Shown: positions 1 to 10,864 of the stretch, piece by piece
Position numbering within the stretch: the first letter of the stretch is position 1
Layout of the letters: every line of letters starts with the position of its first letter
Origin: Gymnopilus junonius
Lineage: Eukaryota > Basidiomycota > Agaricomycetes > Agaricales > Galerinaceae
Length of the DNA stretch: 64,000 nucleotides
Assembly: GCA_015501075.1 (NCBI GenBank)
Contig: JADNYJ010000042.1
Coordinates: 62,001-126,000 of the forward strand
Direction: 5' to 3'
Notes under the pieces: generated by a model
What the model was told of the DNA's origin: nothing
Database searches by the model: none
The model's input: only the letters and a program-made list of their open reading frames with translations
Made by a program: the position numbers and the translations under genes

Positions 1-232
1 CCGCACTGCGAAGCACGCTTCTGAACATATAGAACCACGGAACACGGCCAATTATCGTCGAGAAGATCAGTGCTGTTAAACGTTAGCATATCACACTTCC
101 ATTCACCGGCACTCTGGAAATAAAACACATCAGATCTCCTATGGAGAGATCTCGTCTCTAAATTCGTCTCTCACTTGCTGAATCGTCAATTGCAAATAAG
201 AATCAATGCGCCATCTTCATCTCAGAAACAAC

Positions 233-795
233 TTAAAGGAATCCTACTTGAAGTATCTTTTTCCCGTCCGCAGACTTGACAACACCTTTCTCTTCGATCG
301 ACATCAGAGCAGGTAATATCAGAGGCTTCTCATACCCCATCTGACCAGTCGAACACCCGGCCGAACCACCCACAAGGAGCTGAAGACACGCACGAAGCGC
401 ATGTAGCTCGTCCATCTCAAGACAAAAGTATTGCTGATAATCAATCTCCTCGAATTGCAGACCACAAGTCACTTGGCACGCGAACAGGCAACTGAAATCA
501 TAGCGAAAATCAGATACGGATTCTGTGGCATCATGGAGGCAGGTTTGCCGCAGCTGAATGCCCAAGTGAGCATCTCATATATTTCATACCCGAGAAGAGC
601 GCCCAGCTTGGCTTGGGTTGGTTCGAGTTCGTCTGGTGCACCTCGCACTGCAAGCAGGGTATTTGCGATGTTCACGACGTCTGTTGGACTGGACTGGACT
701 GGGCGACGTCGATAAAGCTGTAGTGATAGTGCGTTACGGGAGGTAAGAGCAGCTATGATTGATGTATTAAACTTAGCTTTAGTGGAGTCGTCCAT
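233..795 (-). CDS. Hypothetical protein, reading frame broken by one base
   Basis: I do not recognise this protein. The first part starts at 795 (MDDSTKAKF) and reads cleanly to an AAG-TGA near 470. In the next frame the protein continues at once (VTCGLQFEEIDYQQYF) and ends at 233 (KKILQVGFL). No intron of workable size fits the junction, but one extra A in the CCAAG run would join the two parts into about 185 residues. The composition is that of a soluble globular protein, with no signal peptide or membrane segment. It is the most left-hand gene in the window and lies tail-on to nothing recognisable. It is either a gene carrying a one-base sequencing deletion or a recent pseudogene. Confidence 0.45.
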
Positions 796-1173
796 GATGC
801 ATGAATAAACGTGTCCTTGTCAAGAATACTGAAATATAGGCGAATTCTTTGGCGAGCCAAAACAGTGGTGGTGGCCGGGAATCAAGCAAGCATTACGAAA
901 TAATCGATTACTCTAGAATTTCCATCAGCGCTCAGAGTCGGATGTTCCACCTAGCACGCATCACTCAAGGATCAGAGTCAGAGTCGTAGGCCGCAGATTC
1001 ACAGCCTTGACAAATTAAATTTAACCGATAAATGAGCAATTTATCATCAAAAAAAAACCCCCGATCCATCCATCAGGATTTTTCAAAAACGAAAACAAAA
1101 ACGAAAACAGAAATACAATACAACACGTCCATCCCTCACCCTCATTTTCACCTCCATCTCAAATACACACACC
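796..1173. other. Intergenic, no gene seen
   Basis: This is the spacer between the start of the minus-strand hypothetical gene and the 3' end of mad1. It holds an A-rich stretch near 1045-1115, and I see no supported coding region. Confidence 0.5.
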
Positions 1174-4100
1174 TCACAGCCCGCCCTCCCTCTTCACCTT
1201 ATCATAACACTCCAACGTCACACTCGCTAGGAAGCCCGGTATGCACTGCTCGTTCTCGATCCAATAGCGCATCAGATCAGGTAACTCCTGTGGGCCGCCT
1301 TCGCCTTGGGCGATGAGCTGCATCGTGCCTCCCTGTCCTTGAGCTTGAGATCCTTAAAAGCGTCATCAGATGTGGGTCATGTATAATTGGATTAGAAGGG
1401 GGAAAGAGAAGATGAAATGAAATGAAAAAGAAGGAAGAAGGAAGAAGGAAGAGGGAAGAGGGAAGAAAAAAACTCACCAGTACGAGAAGGTTGGAACACG
1501 AACGAAGCACAGAGATCATATATCGACGTGACGCGCACTTGTCCGTTGGGGTAAAAAGCGAGTTTGAGTCCCAGGAGGGAAGCGATGGCTTCTCGGAATT
1601 CGGCGCTTTTCGATTGATATACCTATAAATAATAATCAAAACAGTATAAGAAGAAAAAGAAAGAAAAAGTCAGTAAAATGTCGAGAGCGAGAGGAAATTT
1701 CAAGAAGGAGAAGAAGAAGATGAGGAGAAGGAGAGGAAGGGAAAAAGAACAAATACCTGCTGTAACCGCAAGAGCCGTTTCTCTTTCTGCTTCAACAACT
1801 CCTCCAGCTCGCCTTTTCTTTATTCACAATCTCCCAGCTTTCCCTAGGGACCAACTCCACACCACCTCCGCCGGCTCGTTTTCCTTCCCCTCTTTCTTCG
1901 TCCAGCTCCATACTCTGGTCTTGATCCTGCTCATACCCCTGTTCTTCGCCTTTCCCCTTCCCCTGCCCCTTCCCCTTCCCCTTCCTGCCCTCCACCCCCC
2001 CCAACTCCACCTCCGCCCCCTTCTCCACCTCCCCCAACCGCCTCAACAGCGCCTCATTCTCCCTCCTCAACCCCTCCACCGCCTCCTTGCGCATATCAAA
2101 CCACCTCCGCTCGGGATTATCCCGCATCTCCAACACGCGCGTGTGCGGGGGCACGTGTCGCCCGCCTGCGATCTCCCCCTGCAGCTCGAAGAGGGTCTGT
2201 TCGAGGGTGTCGATTTGGGTGAGGTGCGTGGTGAGGGTGGTTTGCAGGGTGGTGAGGTCTGTGAATGGGAAAATTTTTTGATTTAGGAAAGGAAAGAAAG
2301 GAGAGGAAAGGAGAGGAAAGGAAAGGAAGGGAAGAAGAGAAAGGGACGTTATTCACTAACCATTTTTCAACACCCCATTCTCACTCTTCACCTCCTCCAA
2401 CTCGCTCAAGAGGGTCTTCACATCCCCCGCACCCGCACCCACACCACCTCCTCTCGCCGCCCTCGAACTCACAGACGTGCCCACCAACGCGTCCAACTCC
2501 GACCCGAGCTTGTCATTGATGGATTTATATTCCTCCAAGAGAGATTCGAAGTGTTGGATGTGCTGTTGGAGTTGTTCGATGTGCGAGGTCTGGGGGTCGA
2601 TTTGCGTTTGCGTTTGAGTTTGAGTTTGAGTTTGGGGTTGAGTTTGAGTTTGGGGGTGATCCGAGGAAGCGGGAGCGGGCTGGGATTGAGTTTGTTGGGC
2701 TTCTGCGTTATAGCTCGCCTAGAAGAAGAAAAAAAGAAAAAAAAAGAAAAAGGAAGAAGGGGTCAGTAAGCGGATGAGGTGAGATGAGATGATATCAGAA
2801 GAATGGACGAGGAAGGGAAAAGAAAAAAAAAGCGTCGAAAATCGGAGGAAGAGAGAGCGGTAGTCAATTGCGAAGAAAGCAAGGAAAAGAAAAAAAGGAA
2901 GAAAGAGCGCAAAGGAAAAGAAAAGAAGAAGAAGCTGAAGACAAGAAACGAGCATGAAAAAGAGGAAAGAAAACATGAACAGGAAAGAGCGGTAAACCAG
3001 GAGGAAAAGGTGAAAATGAAAATAAAAGCCGAAGAAGAAAAGGATGAATGAAAAAATAAAATAAAATAAAAAGTATAAAAAAGTATAAAAAAGGAATATC
3101 GTGAAAAACGCCAAAAGAAAATTAAAGTTGAAATAAGAAAAGGAAGTTGCGGATGCGTTAAATGTGGAAGAAAGAAAAAGATGTGGAAGAAAGAAAAAAG
3201 GGGTAAAAATAAAGGCTGAGGAAAGAAAACGATGTGATTGAAATAGCAGGGAAAATCAAAATCTGAGAAAAGGATAAACGATGCAAGATGTAAATAAAAA
3301 GGAGGAAAGAAAAAACGTAAAAATCCGAGGACGTAAAATACCAATACCAAGAAGAAAAGATTTAAGGAGGAAAAGGAAGGTGATTAGATCTAGAGAAAGA
3401 ATCAACGAAAAAAGGGGGATAGAAAAAAAAGAAAGAAGGAAGGAAGGAAGGAAGGAAGGAAGGAAGACGACCACAAAAAATCTAGAGGAAGAAAAAGGAG
3501 ACCGCACGAGATCTCATAAACGGAAGAACGTATAAAATGAGGATGGAAAGAAAAAAGAAAATGAAAGAAAAAAAAGAAAGCGCTTAAATGGAGGGATTAA
3601 AGGGAAGGTGCATAAAAAGGAAGGAAAGTACGTAAAAAAGGAAGGAAGTTGAGTACAAGTACAAGTAAAAAAAACAGACGGGAAAGAAAGAAAGAGGCGA
3701 AGAGAAGGGAGGGAAGAATGCGAAGAGCCACGAGATCCCCCCCCCAAAAAAAAAAAAAAATCCCAAAAAGAAAGAGAACCAAAAAAAAGAAAAAAAGAAA
3801 ATCAAACTCACCACCAAATCCCTCAAAAACACCCCCTCCCTCTCCGCCACATCCACCCTCACATCCCTCCTCCTCACCATCCCCTCCAACTCCCCCACCT
3901 TCCCTTCCAACTCCCCCACATTCCCCTCGAGCTCCTCGACTTTTCGGGTGGCACCGCCCAACTCGACCTCGCGTTGTGCGAGGAGCGCTTTGGTGCTGCC
4001 GTGCGTGAGGAGGAGGGCGGTGTGTGTCTGGCGCAGGTCGGTGAGCGTTCGGAGGAGGTCTTGAGAGGAGGCGGAGGCGGAGATCGAGGAAGAGGAGGAG

Positions 4101-5211
4101 GAGGAGGACGCTGCTGCTTGGGAAGCCCGAGCATCCTCAAGTTCTGCTTCCAATTTCGCCGCCCTCTTCCGGATTTGTTCCATCATCCCGAGTTTATTCT
4201 CTAAATTACGTTTTTCCTCCTGGAGGAGGTGGACTTGATCCCTCCTCTCGCGGAGGAGGACGAGTTCGGCGTTCATAGACGCGTTTTGGCGTTCTAAAGT
4301 GAGGATGTAACTTGACTGTCTCTTCATTTCCTCTCTCACTATCCCGAGGTCCTCCCGCTCTGTGTCGTCGTGGGTGTGAGCTGTGGTTTTGGAGAGGAGG
4401 TCGTCGTGTTGGGTTTGGAGGGCGGATAGGGTGGATTGGGCGGAGGAGAGCTGGGATTCTAGGGAAGTGAGTTGGGAGGTGAGGAGGGCGTTGGAGTGGG
4501 TTAGGGAGGTGAGGTGGGTTTGGGAGGCGGAGAGGGATTGGGAGTGGGTGAGGGAGAGGGAGGTGTGTGCGTCTTGGAGGTCGGCGTGCGTGGCTTGGAG
4601 GGTGGATAGGGAGGTGCGGAGGGTTCGGAGGGTGGATTCTGTGTTGCGCTGAGAGTGGGTTAGTTTCGTGGTTTGTGAGAACCTAGAACTTGGAAAATGA
4701 AAATATGTAAAGGGATAACACATACTTTTTCTTCTTCATACTCCTTTCTTTCCTTCTCCCTCTCCTCCTGTTCCTCTTTCTCGCGATCGGCGATCCACCG
4801 CCTGTCAGCTTCGAGTCTTTCGACCTGCATCTCCTTCTCGCGCAACTTGGTCTCGAGCTCGGAGCGTGCGGTTTGGGATGCGAGGAGTTGGCGCTCGAGG
4901 GAGGCGTGGGAGATGGAGGATGTGAAGAGGGCGGTGCGGTGCTGCCGTTTGGATGTGGATAGGTGGGGGTCTGTTGTGTGAGTGGGGGAGGAGGGGAAGG
5001 GGGAAGGGAAAGAGGGAAAGAGGTGAGTTCTGGTGGGTGGGCAAAGGGAGAGAGACGTACCGCGTTCGAGTTCAGCGGCGAGTGTGTCGCGCTTGATGGC
5101 TGTTGCGCGTAGTGAGGTGCCTGCGGGCGGGAGGCGGCTGGAGGTTCCGGTGGCCCCAGTTCCGGTGCCAGTCCCTCTGGGAAGGGGCGTTTTGAATTTA
5201 TCAGGGTTCAT
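1174..5211 (-). CDS. mad1: Spindle assembly checkpoint protein Mad1 (7 exons, one frame break)
   Basis: This is the coiled-coil checkpoint protein that recruits Mad2 to unattached kinetochores. The exons read 5211-5061, 4970-4726, 4648-3812, 2718-2361, 2258-1757, 1622-1478 and 1352-1174. They total 2417 nt, one base short of a whole frame of about 805 aa. The N-terminus is basic and Gly/Thr-rich, followed by a long coiled coil in exons 2-5. The C-terminus is diagnostic of Mad1: VLEMRDNPERRW and VPRESWEIVNKEKA, then in the next frame ELEELLKQKEKRLLRLQQ, and finally the globular domain (VYQSKSAEFREAIASLLG, LAFYPNGQVRVTS, then YWIENEQCIPGFLASVTLE). The break lies at about 1811-1817. Intron 3 is 1093 bp and almost pure purine on the plus strand. 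The gene is divergent from the DUF262 gene. Confidence 0.9.
2719..3811 (-). repeat. Polypurine/polypyrimidine tract filling mad1 intron 3
   Basis: The plus strand is nearly all A and G for about 1.1 kb, including a (GGAA)n run at about 3435-3466. On the mad1 coding strand the tract is C/T-rich. It starts at a GTGAGT donor and ends at a TCTTCTAG acceptor that rejoin the mad1 frame exactly. The other introns in this gene are roughly 75-140 nt. The long antisense open frames inside it are compositional artefacts. Confidence 0.85.
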
Positions 5212-5780
5212 AGTCGTAGTTGTAGTTCGCAGTGGTCACTTATGATATCCCTTTGTGTACTTAGGGAGCGGGGGTCGATATGAGTGATCATAGTTTTATA
5301 ATTTCTGATATAAAGCGCACCTTGTTCAATTCCAAATTGAAGACTATGTGCAGTGGACCAATAGCAGACACGCTCAACTGGTGTTACTCTGAACACCTTC
5401 CAGGGAAGCCAAGCGAGATGAGCGCAATGCGCACAGTTGAAAGTGCTGCAGTGGCTTTCAGTACAAGACGGGAGTGTGTGACCTGAACAAAATGAGACCG
5501 AGGTTAGGGTTTGTCACACCCCAGCGCCCTCTTTTTCTTTTACTAGACACATAGCAACTTGCATAGCCGCTTCCCATCATCATCACATAACATAACGCTG
5601 CGTGTTCAGTAGTGTCCTGCGGCGGCTCGTTGTGTTCTCTCTCTTTCTTTGCGTCTTTTTCCGTCTTCCGTCTTCTCTGCTCTTCACTCTGCTTCTCTCT
5701 TTTCACGTGCTTCAAGTTCAAATCAAAGTCCAAGATCAAACCCCCGACTCAACCCCACTCAAAAGCACCCCTCCCACTCA
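5212..5780. promoter_or_regulatory. Divergent promoter region of mad1 and the DUF262 gene
   Basis: Two genes point away from each other across about 570 bp, so this stretch should hold both promoters. A C/T-rich run (about 5640-5710) precedes the DUF262 start, as is common near fungal start sites. I see no canonical TATA box. The role is inferred from position only. Confidence 0.4.
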
Positions 5781-8214
5781 ATGGCAGACGAAGGCTCGGA
5801 CTACTCAGAGCTCACCGAACTCGAAAGCGAAGACTCCGAGTCCGAGTCTGAACCCCTCAACTCGAGGAAAAAAGCGTCCTCTACAGCAGATGCTAAAGCC
5901 AAGGGTTCTGGTTCCGGAACGACGGCTGGAGGGACGCAAGAGAGTACAGGGAAAGGGAAAGAGAAAGGGAAGGGAAGAGATGGGAAAGGGAAAGGGAAAG
6001 GAGGAGGCGGAAGCGGGTATAGGATAAGAAACGCCCTCAAGGTGCCTAGAGCGACAACGTATACTGCTCAGGCGTTGTTCGGTATGTCGTTTTTTTCATG
6101 TTGGAGGTGATGTTTGAATTCGAGGTGCTGCTTTTTCTAGATCAAATGCATACGAACGATATCAACCTCGAGCCGGAATACCAACGCGGTGCGTTTTCTT
6201 CTCCCTCTCCTCCCCCTTATTCTGATCAAAAATTCCCCCCTACAGACGTAGTATGGACCGAAGCCAAACAAATCGGCCTCATCGACTCCATCTTCCGCAA
6301 CTTCTACATCCCGCCCATCATCTTCTCCGTCAACTCGTACGAGGACGGCTCGGAGACCAAGACGTGCATTGACGGCAAGCAGAGGTTGACGTCCATCCAT
6401 CGGTTCATGAGTGGCTTTGTCAGTGTGTTTCCCCAGTCTGTTTCTCATACCCCCACCTTCACCTTCGCCTGAGCCTTGGTTTTGTTTGTTCTGGGTTATG
6501 TTGAGCGCTCATCATCTTTTTATCTTCTCTTTATTATAGATACCGCGTAAGTCTTCCATCCCATCCCATCCCATTCCAACGCTCACCACTCCCCTTCCTC
6601 CTCTATATCCAGACAAAGACCCGTACGTCCCCTCTTCCCTCTTCCCCCCCCCTCCCTCTCCTCCCTATACTCACCCCCCCCCTAGTGAAACAGGCGAACG
6701 ACTATGGTACAAAGACCCCAACACCGGCAAAGCCCGACGCGTCCTCCCGGTGAAATACCAGCGCCTGTTCGCGAACAAGCAGATCGTGTGTGTGGAGTAT
6801 CAGGATATCACGGATGCGAGTGAGCGGGAGGTGTTTCAGGTGTGTTACGTTCTATTCTCCATGGCTTTCCTTTTGATCGTCTCCGTACCCATCTACAAAG
6901 ATCACTGACCTTTTTTTCGTTTTTTTTTTTTTCTTTCTTTGGTATTAGAGAGTACAACTTGGCGTGGCGTTAACACCAGCAGGTCAGTCTTTAACCCATG
7001 TTTCTTCTTAATTTTCTTTTTGCCATTTTTGCCATTTTGACTATTTTTCGCTATTTTCACGATTTTTCACGATTTCTGCAATTTCTGCGATTCCTGCAAT
7101 TGAACACCAACGCTAACACTAACATCCCCTTCCCCCATTCTCTCCCCAACAGAAAAACTCCAAGTGATCAAAACCCCAAGGGCAGATTTCATCCGTGAGA
7201 TCCTCAACTTGCACATGCGCGAATCTACCTCCTTCCCCGGACCCTCTTCCACCCAAAATTCCGCCTCCCAAAACTCCTCTTCCACGTCAACGCAAGCGCA
7301 AGCGCAAGGACAAGGACCCACGGAAGGCGGCGGCTGGCTCTCCTCGCGCGGCCTCGACTGGGACACCTCCCGCGGCTCAGATTTCCGGGGGTTGGCACAG
7401 GCGATTTATATTATGGATTCCTTGGGGTCGTTGCCTGCCAGTGCGACGGCGTTACCAGGTTCTTCAGGTATGATTTTTCTTCTTCCAGTTCAATCTCAAT
7501 CCCAATTTCTAACCCCCCCCCCCTTTTCTCTCCCTCCCAACAGGTTCCAGCACATCCGCCTCCACCAAGCTCTTCGGGATCGGCACCGCCCCGTTGGAGA
7601 AATGGCTCTCCCTCACGCACCCGCGCAAATTCCCCGCCGAGTTCGAGGGAAAGGTGCGCAAGGCGTATGGGGTGTTCGCGGAGATGGTGAGGGATGGGAG
7701 GGCGAGCGCGTCGTTTAGGAAGGCGGGCAAGGTGAGTCCGGTGGAGTTTATTGCGATTGGGGTGTTTGTGTTTAGACATATGGGGGTGGCTGTTGATGGT
7801 GCGGGTGCGGCGGGTGCGGGTGCGGGTGCGGGTGCGGCAGGGGGTGTGGATGGGAATAAGGATAAGGGAAAGAGGGATAGGGATAGGGATAGGGCACTGC
7901 ATGCCCTAGCGAAAGGGGTTGAGCGGCTCAGAGAGGATGTGAGAGAGAAACATGTGGATGTGCGGAATAATGCGCGGGTGGTGAAGACGATGATGGAGTT
8001 CATATTGGGGTGGAAGCCCGCTGGTGGTGGTGGCGGGGATGGGGATGGGGATGGGTCGTCGAGTCTTAGCCTTAGTCCTCCTCCTCCTGATGATGATGAT
8101 GATTCCAAGCCGACAAGTGGGATGAAGAGGAAGAGAAGCGAGAAAATCGAGGATGGGGATGAGAAGATGAAGATGCTATGGATCAAGGCCAAGGCCAACA
8201 TGGGAGGAGGATGA
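5781..8214 (+). CDS. DUF262 (ParB-like nuclease fold) protein with two microexons
   Basis: Nine exons read cleanly: 5781-6081, 6141-6188, 6246-6418, 6540-6546, 6613-6622, 6686-6839, 6949-6982, 7153-7467 and 7544-8214. They total 1713 nt, or 570 aa. After an acidic Ser/Glu N-terminus and a Gly/Lys-rich linker (residues 1-95), the DUF262 domain begins. It carries the family motif DGKQR (about residues 159-163), followed by FIPHKDPETGERLWY, which is encoded across a 7-nt and a 10-nt exon. DUF262 is the ParB/Srx-like fold found in bacterial GmrSD-type restriction proteins; its role in fungi is unknown to me. The C-terminal half is Gly/Ala/Asp-rich with KRKR, suggesting nuclear location. The stop at 8214 may not be the true end, because convincing low-complexity protein continues in other frames to 9603. 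Confidence 0.8.
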
Positions 8215-9603
8215 TGATGGAGACGATGGAGGAGACGACGGGGACTACGTGGATTCCACTAAACCCAAGAAAGTGGCGAAAAAGTCGGCTAGTGCTACCG
8301 CTTCGAGCTCGACGCCTACAGCTGCCTTTGGGTCAAAGCCATTGCCTAGGGTGAGAGCTGCTAAAGCTGAACCTGCTTCGACGCAGACGCAGACGCAGGT
8401 CAAGGCTGAACCACCGCCCACGCCTGGAATGAAAACCGCAACCAACACTGCAACAACGCAACAGCAGCAGCAGCAGCACCCTCAGCCTCGAAAGACCGCA
8501 TGGCGGCTCTCCGAGCAGCGAAAGCCCAAGCTCAAGCACAACGTATCGCCGCCTCTGCCTCTGCCTCCTCTTCTGCCCTCTCAGGAACGCCTCCACCACC
8601 ACCGTCTCGGGTGCAGGTTCGTCAACAAACAACACAGCAATTCAAGGCCCAAGACCGTCCATGGGCTTGCCCACGCGCCCACATCCCCATCCCCATCCTC
8701 AGGCTTCAGCTTCACAACGAGAACCGAGGCCTCCACAGCCTACACCGCCTCTCTCAGCGCCTGCCACGGGCGGTGGGTTTCCTGCTGGTGTTGGCGGGGG
8801 TGGGGTTCGCTCTGGTGCTGGTGCTGGTGCTGGTGCTGGCAGGGGCAGTGGCAGTGCAAATGGTGGCGGTGCAGGATGGGAGCCGCAGATGTTACCCTCC
8901 CTGGGCAGCCGTTTAGTTTCCCGTCGTCGTTGGCTGGGAGTCCTGCGAGTGCTGGTTTTGGTGGTAATGCGCAGGCGCAGGGGGGTAATAGCCGAAGAAC
9001 AAGTTTGGGCGGCGGTGCGAGTGCGAGTGCGAGTTTGGATTCGACGTTGATGGCTACTATGATGAGGCAGCCTCAAGCAGCAGCTCATGTTCAGCTCATG
9101 GTTCAACCCAAACTCGACGGTCACCACAGCCGCCAGCGCCGCTCAGTCGCCCGCAGTCTCTGCGCAGCAGCAGCTTCAGAGCCAGGGGCAACTACAGCAG
9201 CAAGGGCAAGGGCAAGGGCAGCAGCAGGGGTACCTCCCTGCTCCGCCGAGTAGTGCAGGGAGTTTTTCGAGTGAGAGTGGGTTTAGAGATAGGGATAGGG
9301 ACCGGGGAACGTGATGCGGGTAGGGATAGAGGCCACCCCGATCGGGAGAGGGACAGAGACAGAGACAGAGACAGAGACAGAGGCTACGCGGATAGAGATA
9401 GGGATAGAGACAGAGAAAGAGAGAGGGAGAGGGATAGAGGGTATCCTGTCGATAGGGATCGACGCGATAGTGTTAGCGTCAGAGATCTGGACTGGGATAA
9501 GGATAGAGACAGAGACAGAGACAGAGACAGGGATTGGGATAGCAGACTCCCGCCTTCGCGTCGGGCGTCGTCGTCTTATCGTGGTCGGGGCGGAGGGCGA
9601 TAG
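8205..9603 (+). pseudogene. Frame-broken low-complexity C-terminal continuation of the DUF262 gene
   Basis: Directly after the DUF262 stop the coding signal moves between frames at about 8205, 8490, 8610, 8895, 9080 and 9270, with no splice sites at the changes. The pieces read as one disordered protein. They run from an acidic Asp/Gly stretch, to VDSTKPKKVAKK, a Gln run, Ala/Gln-rich and Pro/His-rich parts, Gly/Ala repeats and a Gln/Gly-rich part, then a long Arg-Asp repeat resembling RD/SR-type proteins, ending SRLPPSRRASSSYRGRGGGR and a stop at 9603. Repetitive, GC-rich DNA of this kind is prone to indels in sequencing and in replication. It is either the true tail of the upstream gene or a decaying gene of its own. 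Confidence 0.5.
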
Positions 9604-10438
9604 GTGGTCGTGTTTGGGTGGTTGGCGGTTTGACGTCTAATGTTCTGCATGGGCTTGGTTCCGAATTCTTTCTTTCCTTCTTTCCTTCCTTCTTTCTTTC
9701 TTCCTTTCTTTCTTTCAATATTCATTCTGTTTTTCTTTTTCTGAATCTTCGCTCTTCGCTCTTCACTCCTATTTCCTTTTCTGTTTGCGGTGGGCGTTGT
9801 TCAGCGCTGGGTTGGCTTTAGCTTTGCTTGACGCTTCTTTCTTTTCTTTTCTTTTTCTTTTTGTGTCTTTTATTTTAGATTCATATCCCATGAACCTCTT
9901 CTTTCTTACTAGTTCCTTTGCTTTCCAGTCCTGAACTAGTTGAGTAAGTGAATAAATAAGTACTCTATTCCACGTAACGTAATATGCATATGCTGTTCGA
10001 CACTTTTTTTTTAAAACTTCAGTACATAGTTGTAAATAGGCATGTAAATAGTCTCCGAATTTTTCTCATTTAAATCCTGACTCCCGAACTCCTTTTTTCT
10101 TCGTCCTTTCTTTTACGTAAATTGTTTCATGTCGTCTGTTTTATTCGATGACTTGCTTTCTTGACACGATCGCATATATTATTTATTGCTACCCCTGCAC
10201 GCGTCATCTTTTTTGTGCAGGACAGCAGATGATTTCTAGTTTGATGGCATGGTACTACATCCGGTGTACAGCGAAGAGAATCGAGATTCAGATGATCTGA
10301 ACAGATGGGTTAAACAGGTCATTCATTCCCCGTAAGGTGTCATGCAATCACTATTAGCCCGTAGAAAGACGTGCATTCGGCGTGAATAGTAACATGAACG
10401 TTGTCTGAGCTAATAACAGAGTAAAAAAGATTAAAAAT
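9604..10438. other. Intergenic, no gene seen
   Basis: This is T-rich 3' flanking DNA with CTTT/TTCC runs (9665-9715, 9830-9870) after the DUF262 tail, then AT-rich spacer up to the tRNA gene. I see no coding region. Confidence 0.5.
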
Positions 10439-10519
10439 TCGGATACGGGGAATCGAACCCCGAGCTGCCGCGCACTGAAAGATGAGAGGCGGCAATGTTA
10501 GCCGTTACACCATATCCGA
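10439..10519 (-). tRNA. tRNA-Glu (CTC) with a 10-nt intron, copy 1
   Basis: On the minus strand the acceptor stem TCGGATA pairs with TATCCGA. The D arm is followed by anticodon stem GCCGC/GCGGC, and the T arm carries GGTTCGATTCC (B box). The anticodon loop reads C-T-CTC-A, so the anticodon is CTC, decoding GAG (Glu). A 10-nt intron (TCTTTCAGTG) lies one base 3' of the anticodon, the usual nuclear position. Without it the tRNA is 71 nt. The exons are identical to the copy at 14852-14934. Confidence 0.92.
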
Positions 10520-10864
10520 CATGCTAGTATGTCGACATACATGATTACATGGCACGGTGCCCAGTCGATTAGTCTTCCTTCAAAATTTCTCATTTCAAGG
10601 CATTCTAATTGCACACCGTGCCGTATCAGTAGTCGGATGAAATCCAATTTGTATCTGTGCTGACTATATGGGCAAAGTCCTTACAAATTTACAATAAGTG
10701 TGAAATTCGGCCATGATCTGGTGTTTGAACTTTGATCGTTGACCCTCTCTGAAACGTCAAATTTCAATGAATCTCTAATAATAAAAAAGACAGGCGAGCG
10801 GAACTGCCGATTTAATTTGGTAACACCTACCACAAACGCTGGAAATGAATGCATTCACACCTGA
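10520..10864. other. Intergenic, no gene seen
   Basis: This is the spacer between the tRNA and the stop of the minus-strand hypothetical gene. It contains no supported feature. Confidence 0.5.

Noticed and set aside
2719..3535. Long open frames in the purine-rich stretch on both strands (Lys/Glu-rich or Phe/Ser/Leu-rich)
   Set aside because: They follow from base composition alone and lie in a well-supported mad1 intron.
9253..9603. Alternative Glu-Thr-repeat protein overlapping the Arg-Asp repeat
   Set aside because: It is the shifted reading of the same GACAGA repeats; the Arg-Asp frame ends in a sensible basic C-terminus.
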